DNA of 64,000 nucleotides, from NCBI GenBank assembly GCA_963728495.1, contig CAVSKI010000003.1, positions 124,001-188,000 on the forward strand, in the 5' to 3' direction. The position numbers and the translations under genes were made by a program. Below the pieces are notes generated by a model, which was not told the DNA's origin, made no database searches, and was given only the letters and a program-made list of their open reading frames with translations. Positions 32,281 to 40,827 of the stretch are shown in pieces (within the stretch, counting starts at the first letter, position 1; the number at the start of each line of letters is the position of its first letter). The DNA is from JACVRW01 sp963728495. Its GTDB lineage: Bacteria; Actinomycetota; Thermoleophilia; Solirubrobacterales; Thermoleophilaceae.

Positions 32281-32706
32281 CTATGGCGGCAACCCAGCGG
32301 CCTCGCGCGCCCCGTCGGGGTCGGCAAAGGATTGGACGCGGACGACCCGCCCATCGCGGACGGTCAAGAGCGAGGATCGGGTCTCATCGACTTCGAGCTC
32401 GTGCGTCCGGCCGACGATGTGCACGACGACCGCTACCTGATCACCGGCGTCGTCGAACCTCAGCGTTTCAACCCGGTACCTCTCCCAAGCCGAGAGGAAC
32501 TCACTCCAGAAGCGCCGCACACCGTCAAAGCCGCGGTAACTGTCGACGGCAAGCAAGGACTCAGGCACCGGGACCCACTCGATCTCCGGATCCAGGAAAC
32601 GACCGAGCGCGTCATCGGACATGCGCTGCTCGAACTCTTGTGGGGAGCCCTCGCTCGCAAGCTCCGCGTAGAGTCGGCGGACCAGTTCGACGTTCTCCTG
32701 TGACAC
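32281..32706 (-). CDS. SnoaL-like / NTF2-fold protein
   Basis: The 141-residue protein begins MSQENVELVRRLYAELASEG, the opening of a SnoaL-like family abundant in Thermoleophilia. Then follow FLDPEIEWVPVPESLLAVDS, YRGFDGVRRFWSEFLSAWER, VAVVVHIVGRTHELEV and the final SLLTVRDGRVVRVQSFADPD. These small cone-shaped folds bind or isomerise small ligands; the function here is unknown. The GTG at 32704-32706 was chosen because the family starts at MSQEN; an ATG lies seven codons upstream. It is divergent from the methyltransferase at 32802. Confidence 0.85.
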   Translation of the reverse strand: MSQENVELVRRLYAELASEGSPQEFEQRMSDDALGRFLDPEIEWVPVPESLLAVDSYRGFDGVRRFWSEFLSAWERYRVETLRFDDAGDQVAVVVHIVGRTHELEVDETRSSLLTVRDGRVVRVQSFADPDGAREAAGLPP

Positions 32707-32801
32707 CGCGTTCCCAGTGTCTCGCATCGTGCTCTACCGTCGGCGGCAGGACCGGCGGTCGACGTCGCGGCGCGCTGCCCTGGTTAATTAGCATCGCGTC
32801 G

Positions 32802-33587
32802 GTGTCCTCGCCGGACAGCCTGGACTTCTACGACGGCGAGCTGCGCGCTCACCACGAGCACCTTCGCGCGGCCTACGGGATCAGCACCGGTGACGAGGTA
32901 GTCGACATCGGGTGCGGAACCGGGCTGACGACTCGCGAGGCGGCGCGCGCCGCGGCGCCGGGCCGCGTTGTCGGCGTCGACGTGTCCGAGCGCATGCTTG
33001 AGCGTGCCCGTCAGGTGACGGCGGCCGAACGGCTCGACAACGTCCGGTACGAGCTCGGCGACGCCCAGGTCCATCGCTTCGACCCCGCCGGCTTCGACGT
33101 GGCGATCAGCCGGTTCGGGACGATGTTTTTCTCCGATCCGGCCGCCGCGTTCGCCAACATCGCCGCCGCCCTTCGACCTGGGGCGCGGATGGTGCTGCTC
33201 GTTTGGCAGCGGCACGAGGACAACGAATGGGCGCGGGCGATCGACGCCGCGCTGGGGGACGCGGCGCGGCCACCGCAGCCGGGCGCGGACCCGTTCTCGC
33301 TCGGCGATGCCGAAGCCACCGCCGGGATCCTCGTGGGCGCTGGCTTCGACGGCGTGCACTTCGAGGACGTCCACGAGCCGGTCCTCTACGGGCACGACCT
33401 CGACGCCGCGCTTGCGTTCGTGCGGGGGTTTCAGGACACGAGGGCGGCCCTCGCGCGCCTGAGCGACGGCGAGGCGGCTCGTACCGTCGAGCGCCTGCGC
33501 GAGACGCTCGCGGCGCACTACAGCAACGAGGGCGGCGTGGTCCTCGGTTCGCGTTCCTGGTTGATCACGGCCCGGCGACGCCGCTAA
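32802..33587 (+). CDS. SAM-dependent methyltransferase
   Basis: The 261-residue protein has class I methyltransferase motifs: SLDFYDGELRAHHEHLRAAY, EVVDIGCGTGLTTREAARAA (motif I), VVGVDVSERMLERARQVTAA, VAISRFGTMFFSDPAAAFAN and IAAALRPGARMVLLVWQ. The C-terminal half, with FSLGDAEATAGILVGAGFDG, is typical of small-molecule methyltransferases of the UbiE/arsenite type. The GTG at 32802-32804 gives the conserved opening SSPDSLDFYD; the frame is open upstream. Substrate unknown. Confidence 0.88.
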   Translation: MSSPDSLDFYDGELRAHHEHLRAAYGISTGDEVVDIGCGTGLTTREAARAAAPGRVVGVDVSERMLERARQVTAAERLDNVRYELGDAQVHRFDPAGFDVAISRFGTMFFSDPAAAFANIAAALRPGARMVLLVWQRHEDNEWARAIDAALGDAARPPQPGADPFSLGDAEATAGILVGAGFDGVHFEDVHEPVLYGHDLDAALAFVRGFQDTRAALARLSDGEAARTVERLRETLAAHYSNEGGVVLGSRSWLITARRRR

Positions 33588-33740
33588 GACAGTCGAAGCC
33601 TGCCACGGGCGAATCTCGCTCCCCCTCCTTCCAGGGCCCCATCTTGGATGGCGCTGACCTTCGATTGCGCGGTTCAACATGGCCGCGAGCCTTCGATCCC
33701 TCATGGACGCGCGTGGTGGAGCCCAACAGAATCTCCGAGC

Positions 33741-34913
33741 ATGACTTCATCTTCTGATCATGCTCCTGCCGGCTTCGAGCTCGGCGAGCAACGCAACGCT
33801 TTCGATGTCCCTGACGACGTGGCCTACTTCAACACGGCCAATCTGTCACCGCTTCTACATCTGGTCCGAGACGCGGGCGTCGAGGCACTTGCGCGGCGGG
33901 GACGTCCTTGGACGATCTCGAGCGACGATTGGTTCTCCGACGTCGAGCGTCTGCGCGGGCTCTTCGCGCGTCTTGTGTCGGCGGACCCAGAGGGCGTAGC
34001 GCTCGTGCCGGCAACCAGCTATGGCTTCGCTGTCGCGGCGGGCAACCTGAGATTGGGCGAAGGCGACGTGATCCTCGTTCTGGCGGAGGAGTACCCGTCG
34101 GGGATCTACACCTGGCTCTCGCTCGCCCGCGGTTCCGGCGCCCGGGTTCTTACGGTCGCCCGCGAGGAGGCCCAAAGCTGGACCGACGCTGTGCTCGGCG
34201 CACTGGACGAGCATGTTCGAGTCGTCAGCGTCCCCCACGTGCACTGGACCGACGGCGCCGTGCTTGACCTTGAGGCGATCGCTGACCGTGCTCACGGTCT
34301 CGGCTGTGCACTGGTGATCGACGCTAGTCAGTCGGCCGGCGCGATGCCGCTGGACGTCGACCGGCTTCGCCCGGACTTCCTGGTCAGCGTCGGTTACAAA
34401 TGGTTGCTTGGGCCCTTCGGCCTGAGCTTCCTCTACGTAGCCGAGCGATACCGAGATGGCGAACCGCTTGAGGAGAACTGGATCTCGCGTGCCGGCTCTG
34501 AGGACTTCAGCGCCCTGACCGAGTACCGCGACGAGTACCAGCCCGGCGCCCGGCGCTTTGACATGGGCCAGCGCACCTCGTTTCATCTGGTCCCGATGGC
34601 GATCGCCGCGCTCGAGCAGATCCTCGCGTGGCAGGTTTCCCGGATCGCGGCGACGTTGACCGAAACCACCGGGTTGATCGCTGAGCGTTGCGCCGGCCTC
34701 GGGCTCGCCGTGGCGCCCGCGCGTGAGCGCGGTCCGCACATGCTGGGCGCCTCGATCCCCTACGAAGCACGGACGTCGATCCTGCCCGCGCTGCAGGCAG
34801 CGAACTGTCACGCCGCCGTCCGCGGAGGGTCACTGCGCATCGCCCCACACCTCCACGTCACCGCCACGGACGTCGACTTGCTCAGCCACACGCTGGCGCG
34901 CGCAATGGCATAG
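33741..34913 (+). CDS. Class V aminotransferase-fold PLP enzyme
   Basis: The 390-residue protein is a class V (kynureninase/cysteine-desulfurase-like) PLP enzyme: DVAYFNTANLSPLLHLVRDA, ALVPATSYGFAVAAGNLRLG, EGDVILVLAEEYPSGIYTWL, VHWTDGAVLDLEAIADRAHG, VIDASQSAGAMPLDVDRLRP and DFLVSVGYKWLLGPFGLSFL. The PLP lysine is in GYKW at about residue 220. No desulfurase Cys loop is evident, so an aminotransferase, lyase or epimerase is more likely. The start is ATG 33741; codons further upstream lack likeness. It stands alone on its strand, after the methyltransferase. Confidence 0.88.
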   Translation: MTSSSDHAPAGFELGEQRNAFDVPDDVAYFNTANLSPLLHLVRDAGVEALARRGRPWTISSDDWFSDVERLRGLFARLVSADPEGVALVPATSYGFAVAAGNLRLGEGDVILVLAEEYPSGIYTWLSLARGSGARVLTVAREEAQSWTDAVLGALDEHVRVVSVPHVHWTDGAVLDLEAIADRAHGLGCALVIDASQSAGAMPLDVDRLRPDFLVSVGYKWLLGPFGLSFLYVAERYRDGEPLEENWISRAGSEDFSALTEYRDEYQPGARRFDMGQRTSFHLVPMAIAALEQILAWQVSRIAATLTETTGLIAERCAGLGLAVAPARERGPHMLGASIPYEARTSILPALQAANCHAAVRGGSLRIAPHLHVTATDVDLLSHTLARAMA

Positions 34914-34982
34914 GCGACGGGCGCTTCACCCCGCGTCCCGTTTCCGCATCCTTCCGACAGCGCCTAACCGGACTGTCGCGCT

Positions 34983-35609
34983 TTAGCCGCGCATGACCAA
35001 GGCGTCGCTGACTGGCCGGTGGGAGCCCGCGTCGCCGACGACCAACTCCATCATGTGCGGGCCCTCCGCGTAGACGATCGGTGGTCCCGCGAACGGCGGT
35101 AACGACGGCGCGGAGGGCCCGCGGACGCGGACTTCGCGCAGCTCGCCGGGCCGGTGATGCTCCACGGTCCCGGACACCCCGACCCGTGCTCTGCGCTGCG
35201 CCATCTCGTCCTCCGCGGTCTCGAGCACGAAGACCAGAGGCCGGTCCGGGCGTCGCTCGTTGTCACGATGAATCCAGATGCGCGGTCCGAGCGAGTCGTA
35301 GAGCCAGAAGCTGTCGCTATCGACCGCGTCGATCGGGCCGCGAAACGCCAGACCAAACGGACTGGCCCCCGTCGTGGTCCAGTCGGCGCGACGGTCGAGG
35401 CGCAGGGGGTTGGCGCGTGCCTCCGCCGCGTCCGTCACCCACAACAACTCGAAGAACTGCTCCGGCCACGCCAGGCGCCGGTTTCGCGTCCCCTGCCCGC
35501 GGTGCGCCTGTCCAGCGTCCAGCACCCACCCATCGTCTTCAAGCCGCCGCGCCGCCTCACAGGGATCGCTCACCATGCAGAGGACGTGGTCGAGTTCGAG
35601 CACGGTCAC
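34983..35609 (-). CDS. VOC/glyoxalase-like protein
   Basis: The 208-residue protein opens LELDHVLCMVSDPCEAARRL, EDDGWVLDAGQAHRGQGTRN and RRLAWPEQFFELLWVTDAAE, the pattern of the Glyoxalase_3-like group with an HGGRHxGxGTxN-type loop. The central part contains FGLAFRGPIDAVDSDSFWLY and the end GPHMMELVVGDAG. Metal ligands His7 and Glu54-region are plausible. It is convergent with the class V enzyme and divergent from the DsbA-like gene. Function unknown. Confidence 0.78.
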   Translation of the reverse strand: MTVLELDHVLCMVSDPCEAARRLEDDGWVLDAGQAHRGQGTRNRRLAWPEQFFELLWVTDAAEARANPLRLDRRADWTTTGASPFGLAFRGPIDAVDSDSFWLYDSLGPRIWIHRDNERRPDRPLVFVLETAEDEMAQRRARVGVSGTVEHHRPGELREVRVRGPSAPSLPPFAGPPIVYAEGPHMMELVVGDAGSHRPVSDALVMRG

Positions 35610-35727
35610 CGGCGACGGTACCGGGGAAGACTCGCCTGGCCTTCCCCAGCATCGTCGGCAGCCGCCCCGACCTGCTCCAGTAGCGCAGCCTGTCCCGGCG
35701 ACCGAAGCCAGGTGCGAACATCAAACG

Positions 35728-36615
35728 GTGATCGACGTCACCCATTTCACCGATCCCGGTTGTCCGTGGGCGTACTCCGCCTGGCCGGCGCATGCGACCC
35801 TGAAGTGGCGCTACGGCGAGCAGCTGCGATGGACGCTCGTCACGATCGGGCTCACCGAAGACGCCGATCAGTACGCCGCCCGCGGATACACGCCGACTCG
35901 GTCGGCGCTCGGCTACGCGCGTTTCCGACGCTTCGGAATGCCCTTCCAGATCACGCCGAAGGCGCGGCTGAGCGCCACATCTCCGGCCTGCCGCGCGATC
36001 GTGGCTACCCGGCTGGCCGCCCCGCCGCTCGAGGAAGCCGCACTGAGGGCGCTTCAGTTCGCGCAGTTCACCTCGACCGGGACCCTGGAAGACCCCGACA
36101 CCTTGCGCTCTGCGCTGGCCGGCGTTGGGGGCCTCGATGCAGAAGCGATCGTTGCGCGCGTCGACGACCCTGACGTCCGGGCCGCGTACGAGGCCGATCG
36201 CGATCGGGCGCGCTCGGCGGCGGGATCTCCTACCGAGTTCCAGGGTCGGGCGGCGATGACAGATGGCACGGTGCGTTACACGGCGCCGTCGCTGGTCTTC
36301 GAGAGCCCCGACGGGCAACGGCTGGAGGCGGGTGGCTTCCAGCCGGTCGAGGCCTACGACGTCGTGATTGCCAACCTCGACCCCACCCTGAAACGCCGGC
36401 CGCCCGCCGAGGACGCGCTCGAAGTGTTGAGCGCATTCCCCTACGCACTGACGACGGCTGAGGTGGCCGCCGTGATGACCGAGCACCTCGGCCAACCTGA
36501 CCTGGGCGCCGTCGAGGCTGCCCTCATCACGGCCACCGGCGATAAACGAGCCCAGCGCCTCCCGGCGGGCGACGGCTCGCTGTGGGCGCCGGCCGCGGAT
36601 TTTCGAGACGCGTAG
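35728..36615 (+). CDS. DsbA-family (FrnE-like) thioredoxin-fold protein
   Basis: The 295-residue protein begins MIDVTHFTDPGCPWAYSAWP, a thioredoxin fold whose active-site motif is Cys-Pro-Trp-Ala, so only one Cys remains. A helical insert and the cis-Pro region VRYTAPSLVFESPDGQRLEA follow, then a C-terminal extension (about 215-295, ALEVLSAFPYALTTAEVAAV) not seen in short FrnE proteins. It has no signal peptide, so it is cytoplasmic. Members are 2-hydroxychromene-2-carboxylate isomerases or DsbA-like oxidoreductases; the single Cys argues against disulphide exchange. The GTG start is chosen by homology. Confidence 0.82.
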   Translation: MIDVTHFTDPGCPWAYSAWPAHATLKWRYGEQLRWTLVTIGLTEDADQYAARGYTPTRSALGYARFRRFGMPFQITPKARLSATSPACRAIVATRLAAPPLEEAALRALQFAQFTSTGTLEDPDTLRSALAGVGGLDAEAIVARVDDPDVRAAYEADRDRARSAAGSPTEFQGRAAMTDGTVRYTAPSLVFESPDGQRLEAGGFQPVEAYDVVIANLDPTLKRRPPAEDALEVLSAFPYALTTAEVAAVMTEHLGQPDLGAVEAALITATGDKRAQRLPAGDGSLWAPAADFRDA

Positions 36616-36930
36616 GCGGCCCAGTAGTGGTCCAGACAGGAACTTGGACGTCGGCACCCCAGGTGCGTCCTCCCCCGCCCGCCGGCAAGGCGCGTCAAGG
36701 GATCCCGCGCCCGCAGGGCAGGACGGACGGAAGAAGGCCCACTCGCGCAATGCGACCCTCGGCCGAACTGGTCGTGTCTCGCCGCGCATCGTCTGACCTA
36801 GGACCGCAACGGACGTGCCGTGCTTTGGGCCAGCCGGCGCTGGGTAACGGAGAGCACACTGCCGGCGCGACTATCACCGACCCAATCGCTCTTCGAAGAG
36901 CGGACCGACAGCCCTACTAAGGAGGAGTAC
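36616..36930. other. Gene-free stretch upstream of the cyclase-family gene
   Basis: This 315-bp stretch has no credible gene: open frames in it lack family likeness and the real start at 36931 has a strong Shine-Dalgarno. It should contain the promoter of the secreted cyclase-family protein and the end of the DsbA-like transcript. The only clear structure is the 16-bp palindrome at 36887-36902. Confidence 0.6.
36887..36902. promoter_or_regulatory. 16-bp perfect palindrome upstream of cyclase-family gene
   Basis: CGCTCTTCGAAGAGCG is fully self-complementary and lies 28 bases before the ATG at 36931, just upstream of the AAGGAGGAG ribosome site. It could be an operator for a dimeric regulator or a hairpin in the mRNA leader. 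No regulator gene is adjacent. Confidence 0.4.
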
Positions 36931-37854
36931 ATGCCCCGCAGAGTCAGAGCCGTCGCTTTTGCGGTAGCCGCACTCGCTCTCGCAATGCCGGCGACCGCGA
37001 GCGCCCAGAGCGACCTGTGGAAGGTCTACAACCGGACTCTCAGTAAGGCCCGGTACATCAACCTCACCCACACGATCACGCCGAACCAGCCGGTCTGGAA
37101 GGGTTTCGGGCCCGCCACGTTCAACGCGGCAGTCGACCCGACCACCGGGATTCCGTACACCTACGCGAAAGACGGGTTCGAGGCGACGGCGTACACGATC
37201 GCGACCGACCAGTTCGGCACGCAGTTCGATCCTCCGGCGCACTGGGCCCCGGAGTACGCCGCGATCGATGAGGTGCCGGCCACTTACTCGGTGCGCCCAC
37301 TGGTCGTGATCAACACCGCCGCTCAGGTGAAGAAGAACCCCAAGGACTTCCTTACAGTCGCCGAGGTCAAGGCGTGGGAGAAGAGGCACGGGCGTATCCC
37401 GGGCGGCTCGGTCGTGATGGTTCGCTCGGATTGGTCGAAGCGTTGGACGACCGATCCAGAGCAGGCGAAGGCGCTCGCCGCTGACAGCAACTTCCCGAGC
37501 GTCGCTCTCAGCACGCTCAAGTTCCTGCATCTCAAGCGCCACATCCTGTTCCACGGGCACGAACCGCTTGACACGGACACGACGCCCACTCTCGAGGGCG
37601 AGTACTGGCTGATGCACCATGGCTATGCGCAGGCCGAGGGCGTGAACAACCTCGGCGGCGTCCCGTCGACCGGCTGTCTGGTGTCGTTCGGCTCGCCGGA
37701 GTTCAAGGGCGGCCTGGGTGGCTACGCCCGGTACATCGCGATCTGCCCGCCCAAGACGAGCAAGGGCGTGAAGGTCACCGACGGGGATGCGCCGCTGCCC
37801 AAGTTCAACAGTGACCTGCACTGGGACACAGGGCTCGGATACCGCATCCGCTAG
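36931..37854 (+). CDS. Secreted cyclase-family (metal-dependent hydrolase) protein
   Basis: The 307-residue protein has a signal peptide (residues 1-26, ending ATASA) and then the cyclase/kynurenine-formamidase-like fold (PF04199 type): RYINLTHTITPNQPVWKGFG, then TDQFGTQFDPPAHWAPEYAA. The usual metal motif HxGTHxDxPxH reads QFGTQFDPPAH, so two His are Gln while Asp and the last His stay. A subgroup of the family has this form. HGHEPLDTDTTP and GYAQAEGVNNLGGVPSTGCL follow. It is probably a secreted hydrolase of an amide or lactone. AAGGAGGAG precedes the ATG by three bases. Confidence 0.87.
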   Translation: MPRRVRAVAFAVAALALAMPATASAQSDLWKVYNRTLSKARYINLTHTITPNQPVWKGFGPATFNAAVDPTTGIPYTYAKDGFEATAYTIATDQFGTQFDPPAHWAPEYAAIDEVPATYSVRPLVVINTAAQVKKNPKDFLTVAEVKAWEKRHGRIPGGSVVMVRSDWSKRWTTDPEQAKALAADSNFPSVALSTLKFLHLKRHILFHGHEPLDTDTTPTLEGEYWLMHHGYAQAEGVNNLGGVPSTGCLVSFGSPEFKGGLGGYARYIAICPPKTSKGVKVTDGDAPLPKFNSDLHWDTGLGYRIR

Positions 37855-37863
37855 GAGCCATAT

Positions 37864-37891
37864 CGGTGGGGGTGCCTCGGCACCCCCACCG
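37864..37891. terminator. Strong GC hairpin between convergent genes
   Basis: CGGTGGGGGTGCC (37864-37876) and GGCACCCCCACCG (37879-37891) form a 13-bp perfect stem, ten bases after the cyclase-family stop. It also lies 57 bases past the guaA stop on the other strand, so it can serve both. There is no clear T tract. Confidence 0.75.
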
Positions 37892-37947
37892 GCTGGTCCG
37901 AGAAGATGCTTGCGAAGACGCCGGTCAGCCAGCCAGCAGAGCCGCCG

Positions 37948-39537
37948 CTACTCCCACTCGATCGTCCCGGGCGGCTTGGACGTAATGTCCAGCGTGACCC
38001 GGTTGACCTGCGCGATCTCGTTGATCATCCGTGATGCCACCTTCTCGAGCAGGTCGTACGGCAGCCGGGCCCAGTCCGCGGTCATCGCGTCGTCGCTCGT
38101 GACCGCCCTGATCACCACCACGTAGCCGTAGGTCCGCTCGTCGCCCTGCACGCCGACGCTGCGGAGGTCGCCGGGGAGCACGCAGAAGGACTGCCACAGC
38201 TCGCGGTAGAGGCCCGCGGTGCGTATCTCGTCCTGCAGGATCGCGTCCGCGTCGCGCAGGATCTCGAGCCGCTCCTTGTTGACCTCGCCGCCCACTACCC
38301 GGATGGCCAGGCCGGGGCCGGGGAAGGGCTGGCGCCACACGAGCTTGTCGGGTAGGCCGAGCTCCGAGCCCACCGCGCGCACCTCGTCCTTGAACAGCGT
38401 GCGCAGCGGCTCCACCAGCTCGAACTCCAGGTCCTCGGGCAGCCCGCCGACGTTGTGGTGTGACTTGATCGTGGCCGCGCCGGTACCGCCGCCCGACTCG
38501 ATCACGTCGGAGTACAGGGTGCCCTGCACCAGATAGCGAGGGTCGTCGAGGCGCGCAGCCTGCTCCTCGAACACGCGGATGAACTCGGTTCCGATGATCT
38601 TGCGCTTGGTCTCGGGGTCGCTGACTCCGGCCAGCCGGGCGAGGAAGCGCTCCTCGGCGTCGACGGCAATGAGCGGCACCTTGAACTCGTCGCGAAAGGC
38701 GGCCACCACCTGGTTGCCCTCGTTTTTGCGCATCAGCCCGTGGTCGACGAACACACAGGTCAGCTGGTCGCCCACCGCGCGATAGGTCAGCAGCGCCGCC
38801 ACCGAGGAGTCGACGCCGCCGGACAGCCCGCAGATGACCTTGCCGTCGCCCACCTGCTCTCGGATCCGGGCCACCTGCTCCTCGATCACCGACTCGGCCG
38901 ACCAGCTCATCTCGCAGCCGCAGATGTCGCGCAGGAAGGTGGTGAGGATGTGCGTGCCGTACGGGGTGTGGACCACCTCGGGGTGGAACTGGATCCCGTA
39001 CAGGCCGCGCTGGGCGTGCTCGATGGCGGCCACCGGTGACTCGGTCGACGCCGCGAGTGCGGTGAAGCCGGGCGGTGGCTCGTAGACCGTGTCGCGGTGG
39101 CTCATCCAGCACGACTGGTCGGTGGGCGTGTCCGCCAACAGGCGGCCGGTCTCGTTCACAGTCAAGCGCGAACGGCCGAATTCGCCCACCTGCGCTCCCT
39201 CGACGCGGCCGCCCAGCTCGAGGACCATCGCCTGCATGCCGTAGCAAATGCCGAGCACGGGAATGCCCAGCTCCAGCAGCTCGGTGCGCAGCCTGGGGGC
39301 CTCGTCGGCGTAGACCGACGCCGGGCCGCCCGACAGGATCAGGCCTCGCGGTTGGCGGCGCCGGACCTCTTCTAGCGCCGCGTGGTGGGGCAGCAGCTCG
39401 GCGAAAACGCCGCACTCGCGCACGCGCCGGGCGATCAGCTGCGAGTACTGCCCACCAAAGTCGAGTACCAGGACCTCGTCCGTGGCGGCGGCGTAGTTGT
39501 CCGCAGCGGCGGCCTCGCTGACCGCTTGCGTCGTCAC
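37948..39537 (-). CDS. guaA: GMP synthase (glutamine-hydrolysing)
   Basis: The 529-residue enzyme aminates XMP to GMP, the last step of GMP synthesis. The N-terminal glutaminase domain shows VLVLDFGGQYSQLIARRVRE, the nucleophile VLGICYGMQAMVLELGG and GIQFHPEVVHTPYG. The ATP-pyrophosphatase domain has the P-loop ICGLSGGVDSSVAALL, and the dimerisation domain has RQPFPGPGLAIRVVGG, ending ITSKPPGTIEWE. The GTG at 39535-39537 overlaps the guaB stop (GTGA). About 20 extra residues precede DEVLVLDFG. Confidence 0.98.
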   Translation of the reverse strand: MTTQAVSEAAAADNYAAATDEVLVLDFGGQYSQLIARRVRECGVFAELLPHHAALEEVRRRQPRGLILSGGPASVYADEAPRLRTELLELGIPVLGICYGMQAMVLELGGRVEGAQVGEFGRSRLTVNETGRLLADTPTDQSCWMSHRDTVYEPPPGFTALAASTESPVAAIEHAQRGLYGIQFHPEVVHTPYGTHILTTFLRDICGCEMSWSAESVIEEQVARIREQVGDGKVICGLSGGVDSSVAALLTYRAVGDQLTCVFVDHGLMRKNEGNQVVAAFRDEFKVPLIAVDAEERFLARLAGVSDPETKRKIIGTEFIRVFEEQAARLDDPRYLVQGTLYSDVIESGGGTGAATIKSHHNVGGLPEDLEFELVEPLRTLFKDEVRAVGSELGLPDKLVWRQPFPGPGLAIRVVGGEVNKERLEILRDADAILQDEIRTAGLYRELWQSFCVLPGDLRSVGVQGDERTYGYVVVIRAVTSDDAMTADWARLPYDLLEKVASRMINEIAQVNRVTLDITSKPPGTIEWE

Positions 39538-40772
39538 TCGACGAGGGCGGGATCCGCGGTCGGGGCCGCGATGCCATTCGACTCCGGGTGCGCGAACGCC
39601 GCCGAGGTCGCCCCCATGCCGACTTCCTGCTCGCGCTGCAGCTGCTTGCCCTCGGACTGCAACGCCGGCGCGATCATCAGCTCGGCCTTGTGAAAGGCCG
39701 GGATGTCCTCGTAGCCGCAGGTGGCCATCGAGGTGCGCAGGCTCCCCACCAGGTTGAAGGTGCCGTCGTTCTCGTGGGCGGGACCGAGCAGGATCTGCTT
39801 CATCGTCCCGTTCTGGGTGGTCCGCACCCGCGCTCCCCGCGGAAGCGACGGGTGGAAGGTGGCCATCCCCCAATGGTGGCCGCGCCCCGGGGCCTCGTGA
39901 GCCCGGGCCAGCGGCGAGCCGATCATCACGGCATCGGCACCACAGGCGAAGGCCTTCGACACGTCGCCGCCGTTGCGCATGCCGCCGTCGGCGATCACCT
40001 TCACGTACTCGCCGGTCTCGAGCATGTTCTGAGAGCGCGCCGCGGCAACGTCGGCGATCGCGGTCGCCTGGGGCACGCCGATGCCCAGCACGCCGCGAGT
40101 GGTGCAGGCCGCACCCGGTCCCACGCCCACGAGCACGCCCACCGCGCCCGTGCGCATCAGGTGCAGGCCGGTGGCGTAGGAGGCGCAGCCGCCCACGACG
40201 ATCGGCACTGTGTCCTGCAGCTCGCGAATGAACTCCTTGAGGTTGAGCGGCTCGGTGCGTGTGGAGACGTGCTCGGCGGAGATCACGGTGCCCTGGATGA
40301 CGAGGATGTCGAGCCCGGCCTCGAGCGCCGTCTCGTGGTAGGAGCGCACCCGCTGAGGGGTGAGCGAGGCGGCGGCCACCACGCCCTGGTCCTTGATCTC
40401 GCGGATGCGCTGCGCGATCAGCTCTTCCTTGACCGGCTCGGCGTAGATGCGCTGCATCTCCGCCGTCGCGCGCTCCTTGGGGTAGCCGGCGATGCGCTCG
40501 AGCTCGGCGTCGGGGTCTTCGTAACGGGTCCAAATGCCCTCTAGGTTGAGCACCGCGAGGCCGCCGAGCCTGCCGAGCTCGCCGGCCGTCTGAGGGGAGA
40601 CCACACCGTCCATTGCCGAGGCCATGAGCGGCAGCTCGAAGCGGTAGGGACCCAGCGTCCAGGTGATATCGATGTCGTCCGGATCTCGCGTTCGCCGGCT
40701 GGGCACGATCGCGATGTCATCGAAGCCATATGCGCGGCGGCCCTTCTTGCCGCGCCCGATCTCTACTTCCAT
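39534..40772 (-). CDS. guaB: GuaB3-family IMP dehydrogenase-related protein
   Basis: The 412-residue protein is an IMP dehydrogenase/GMP reductase TIM barrel of the GuaB3 group: KKGRRAYGFDDIAIVPSRRT, ELPLMASAMDGVVSPQTAGE, the catalytic-Cys loop VGVGPGAACTTRGVLGIGVP and VIADGGMRNGGDVSKAFACG. The regulatory CBS pair of classical GuaB is absent. It is translationally coupled to guaA, so it probably supplies XMP or modulates that step. A classical guaB may exist elsewhere in the genome. Confidence 0.95.
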   Translation of the reverse strand: MEVEIGRGKKGRRAYGFDDIAIVPSRRTRDPDDIDITWTLGPYRFELPLMASAMDGVVSPQTAGELGRLGGLAVLNLEGIWTRYEDPDAELERIAGYPKERATAEMQRIYAEPVKEELIAQRIREIKDQGVVAAASLTPQRVRSYHETALEAGLDILVIQGTVISAEHVSTRTEPLNLKEFIRELQDTVPIVVGGCASYATGLHLMRTGAVGVLVGVGPGAACTTRGVLGIGVPQATAIADVAAARSQNMLETGEYVKVIADGGMRNGGDVSKAFACGADAVMIGSPLARAHEAPGRGHHWGMATFHPSLPRGARVRTTQNGTMKQILLGPAHENDGTFNLVGSLRTSMATCGYEDIPAFHKAELMIAPALQSEGKQLQREQEVGMGATSAAFAHPESNGIAAPTADPALVE

Positions 40773-40827
40773 GAAGGCATCCTAGGTTCGGCGACGGACG
40801 TCCGAGCCTAGCAGTGGTCCCGAGCCC

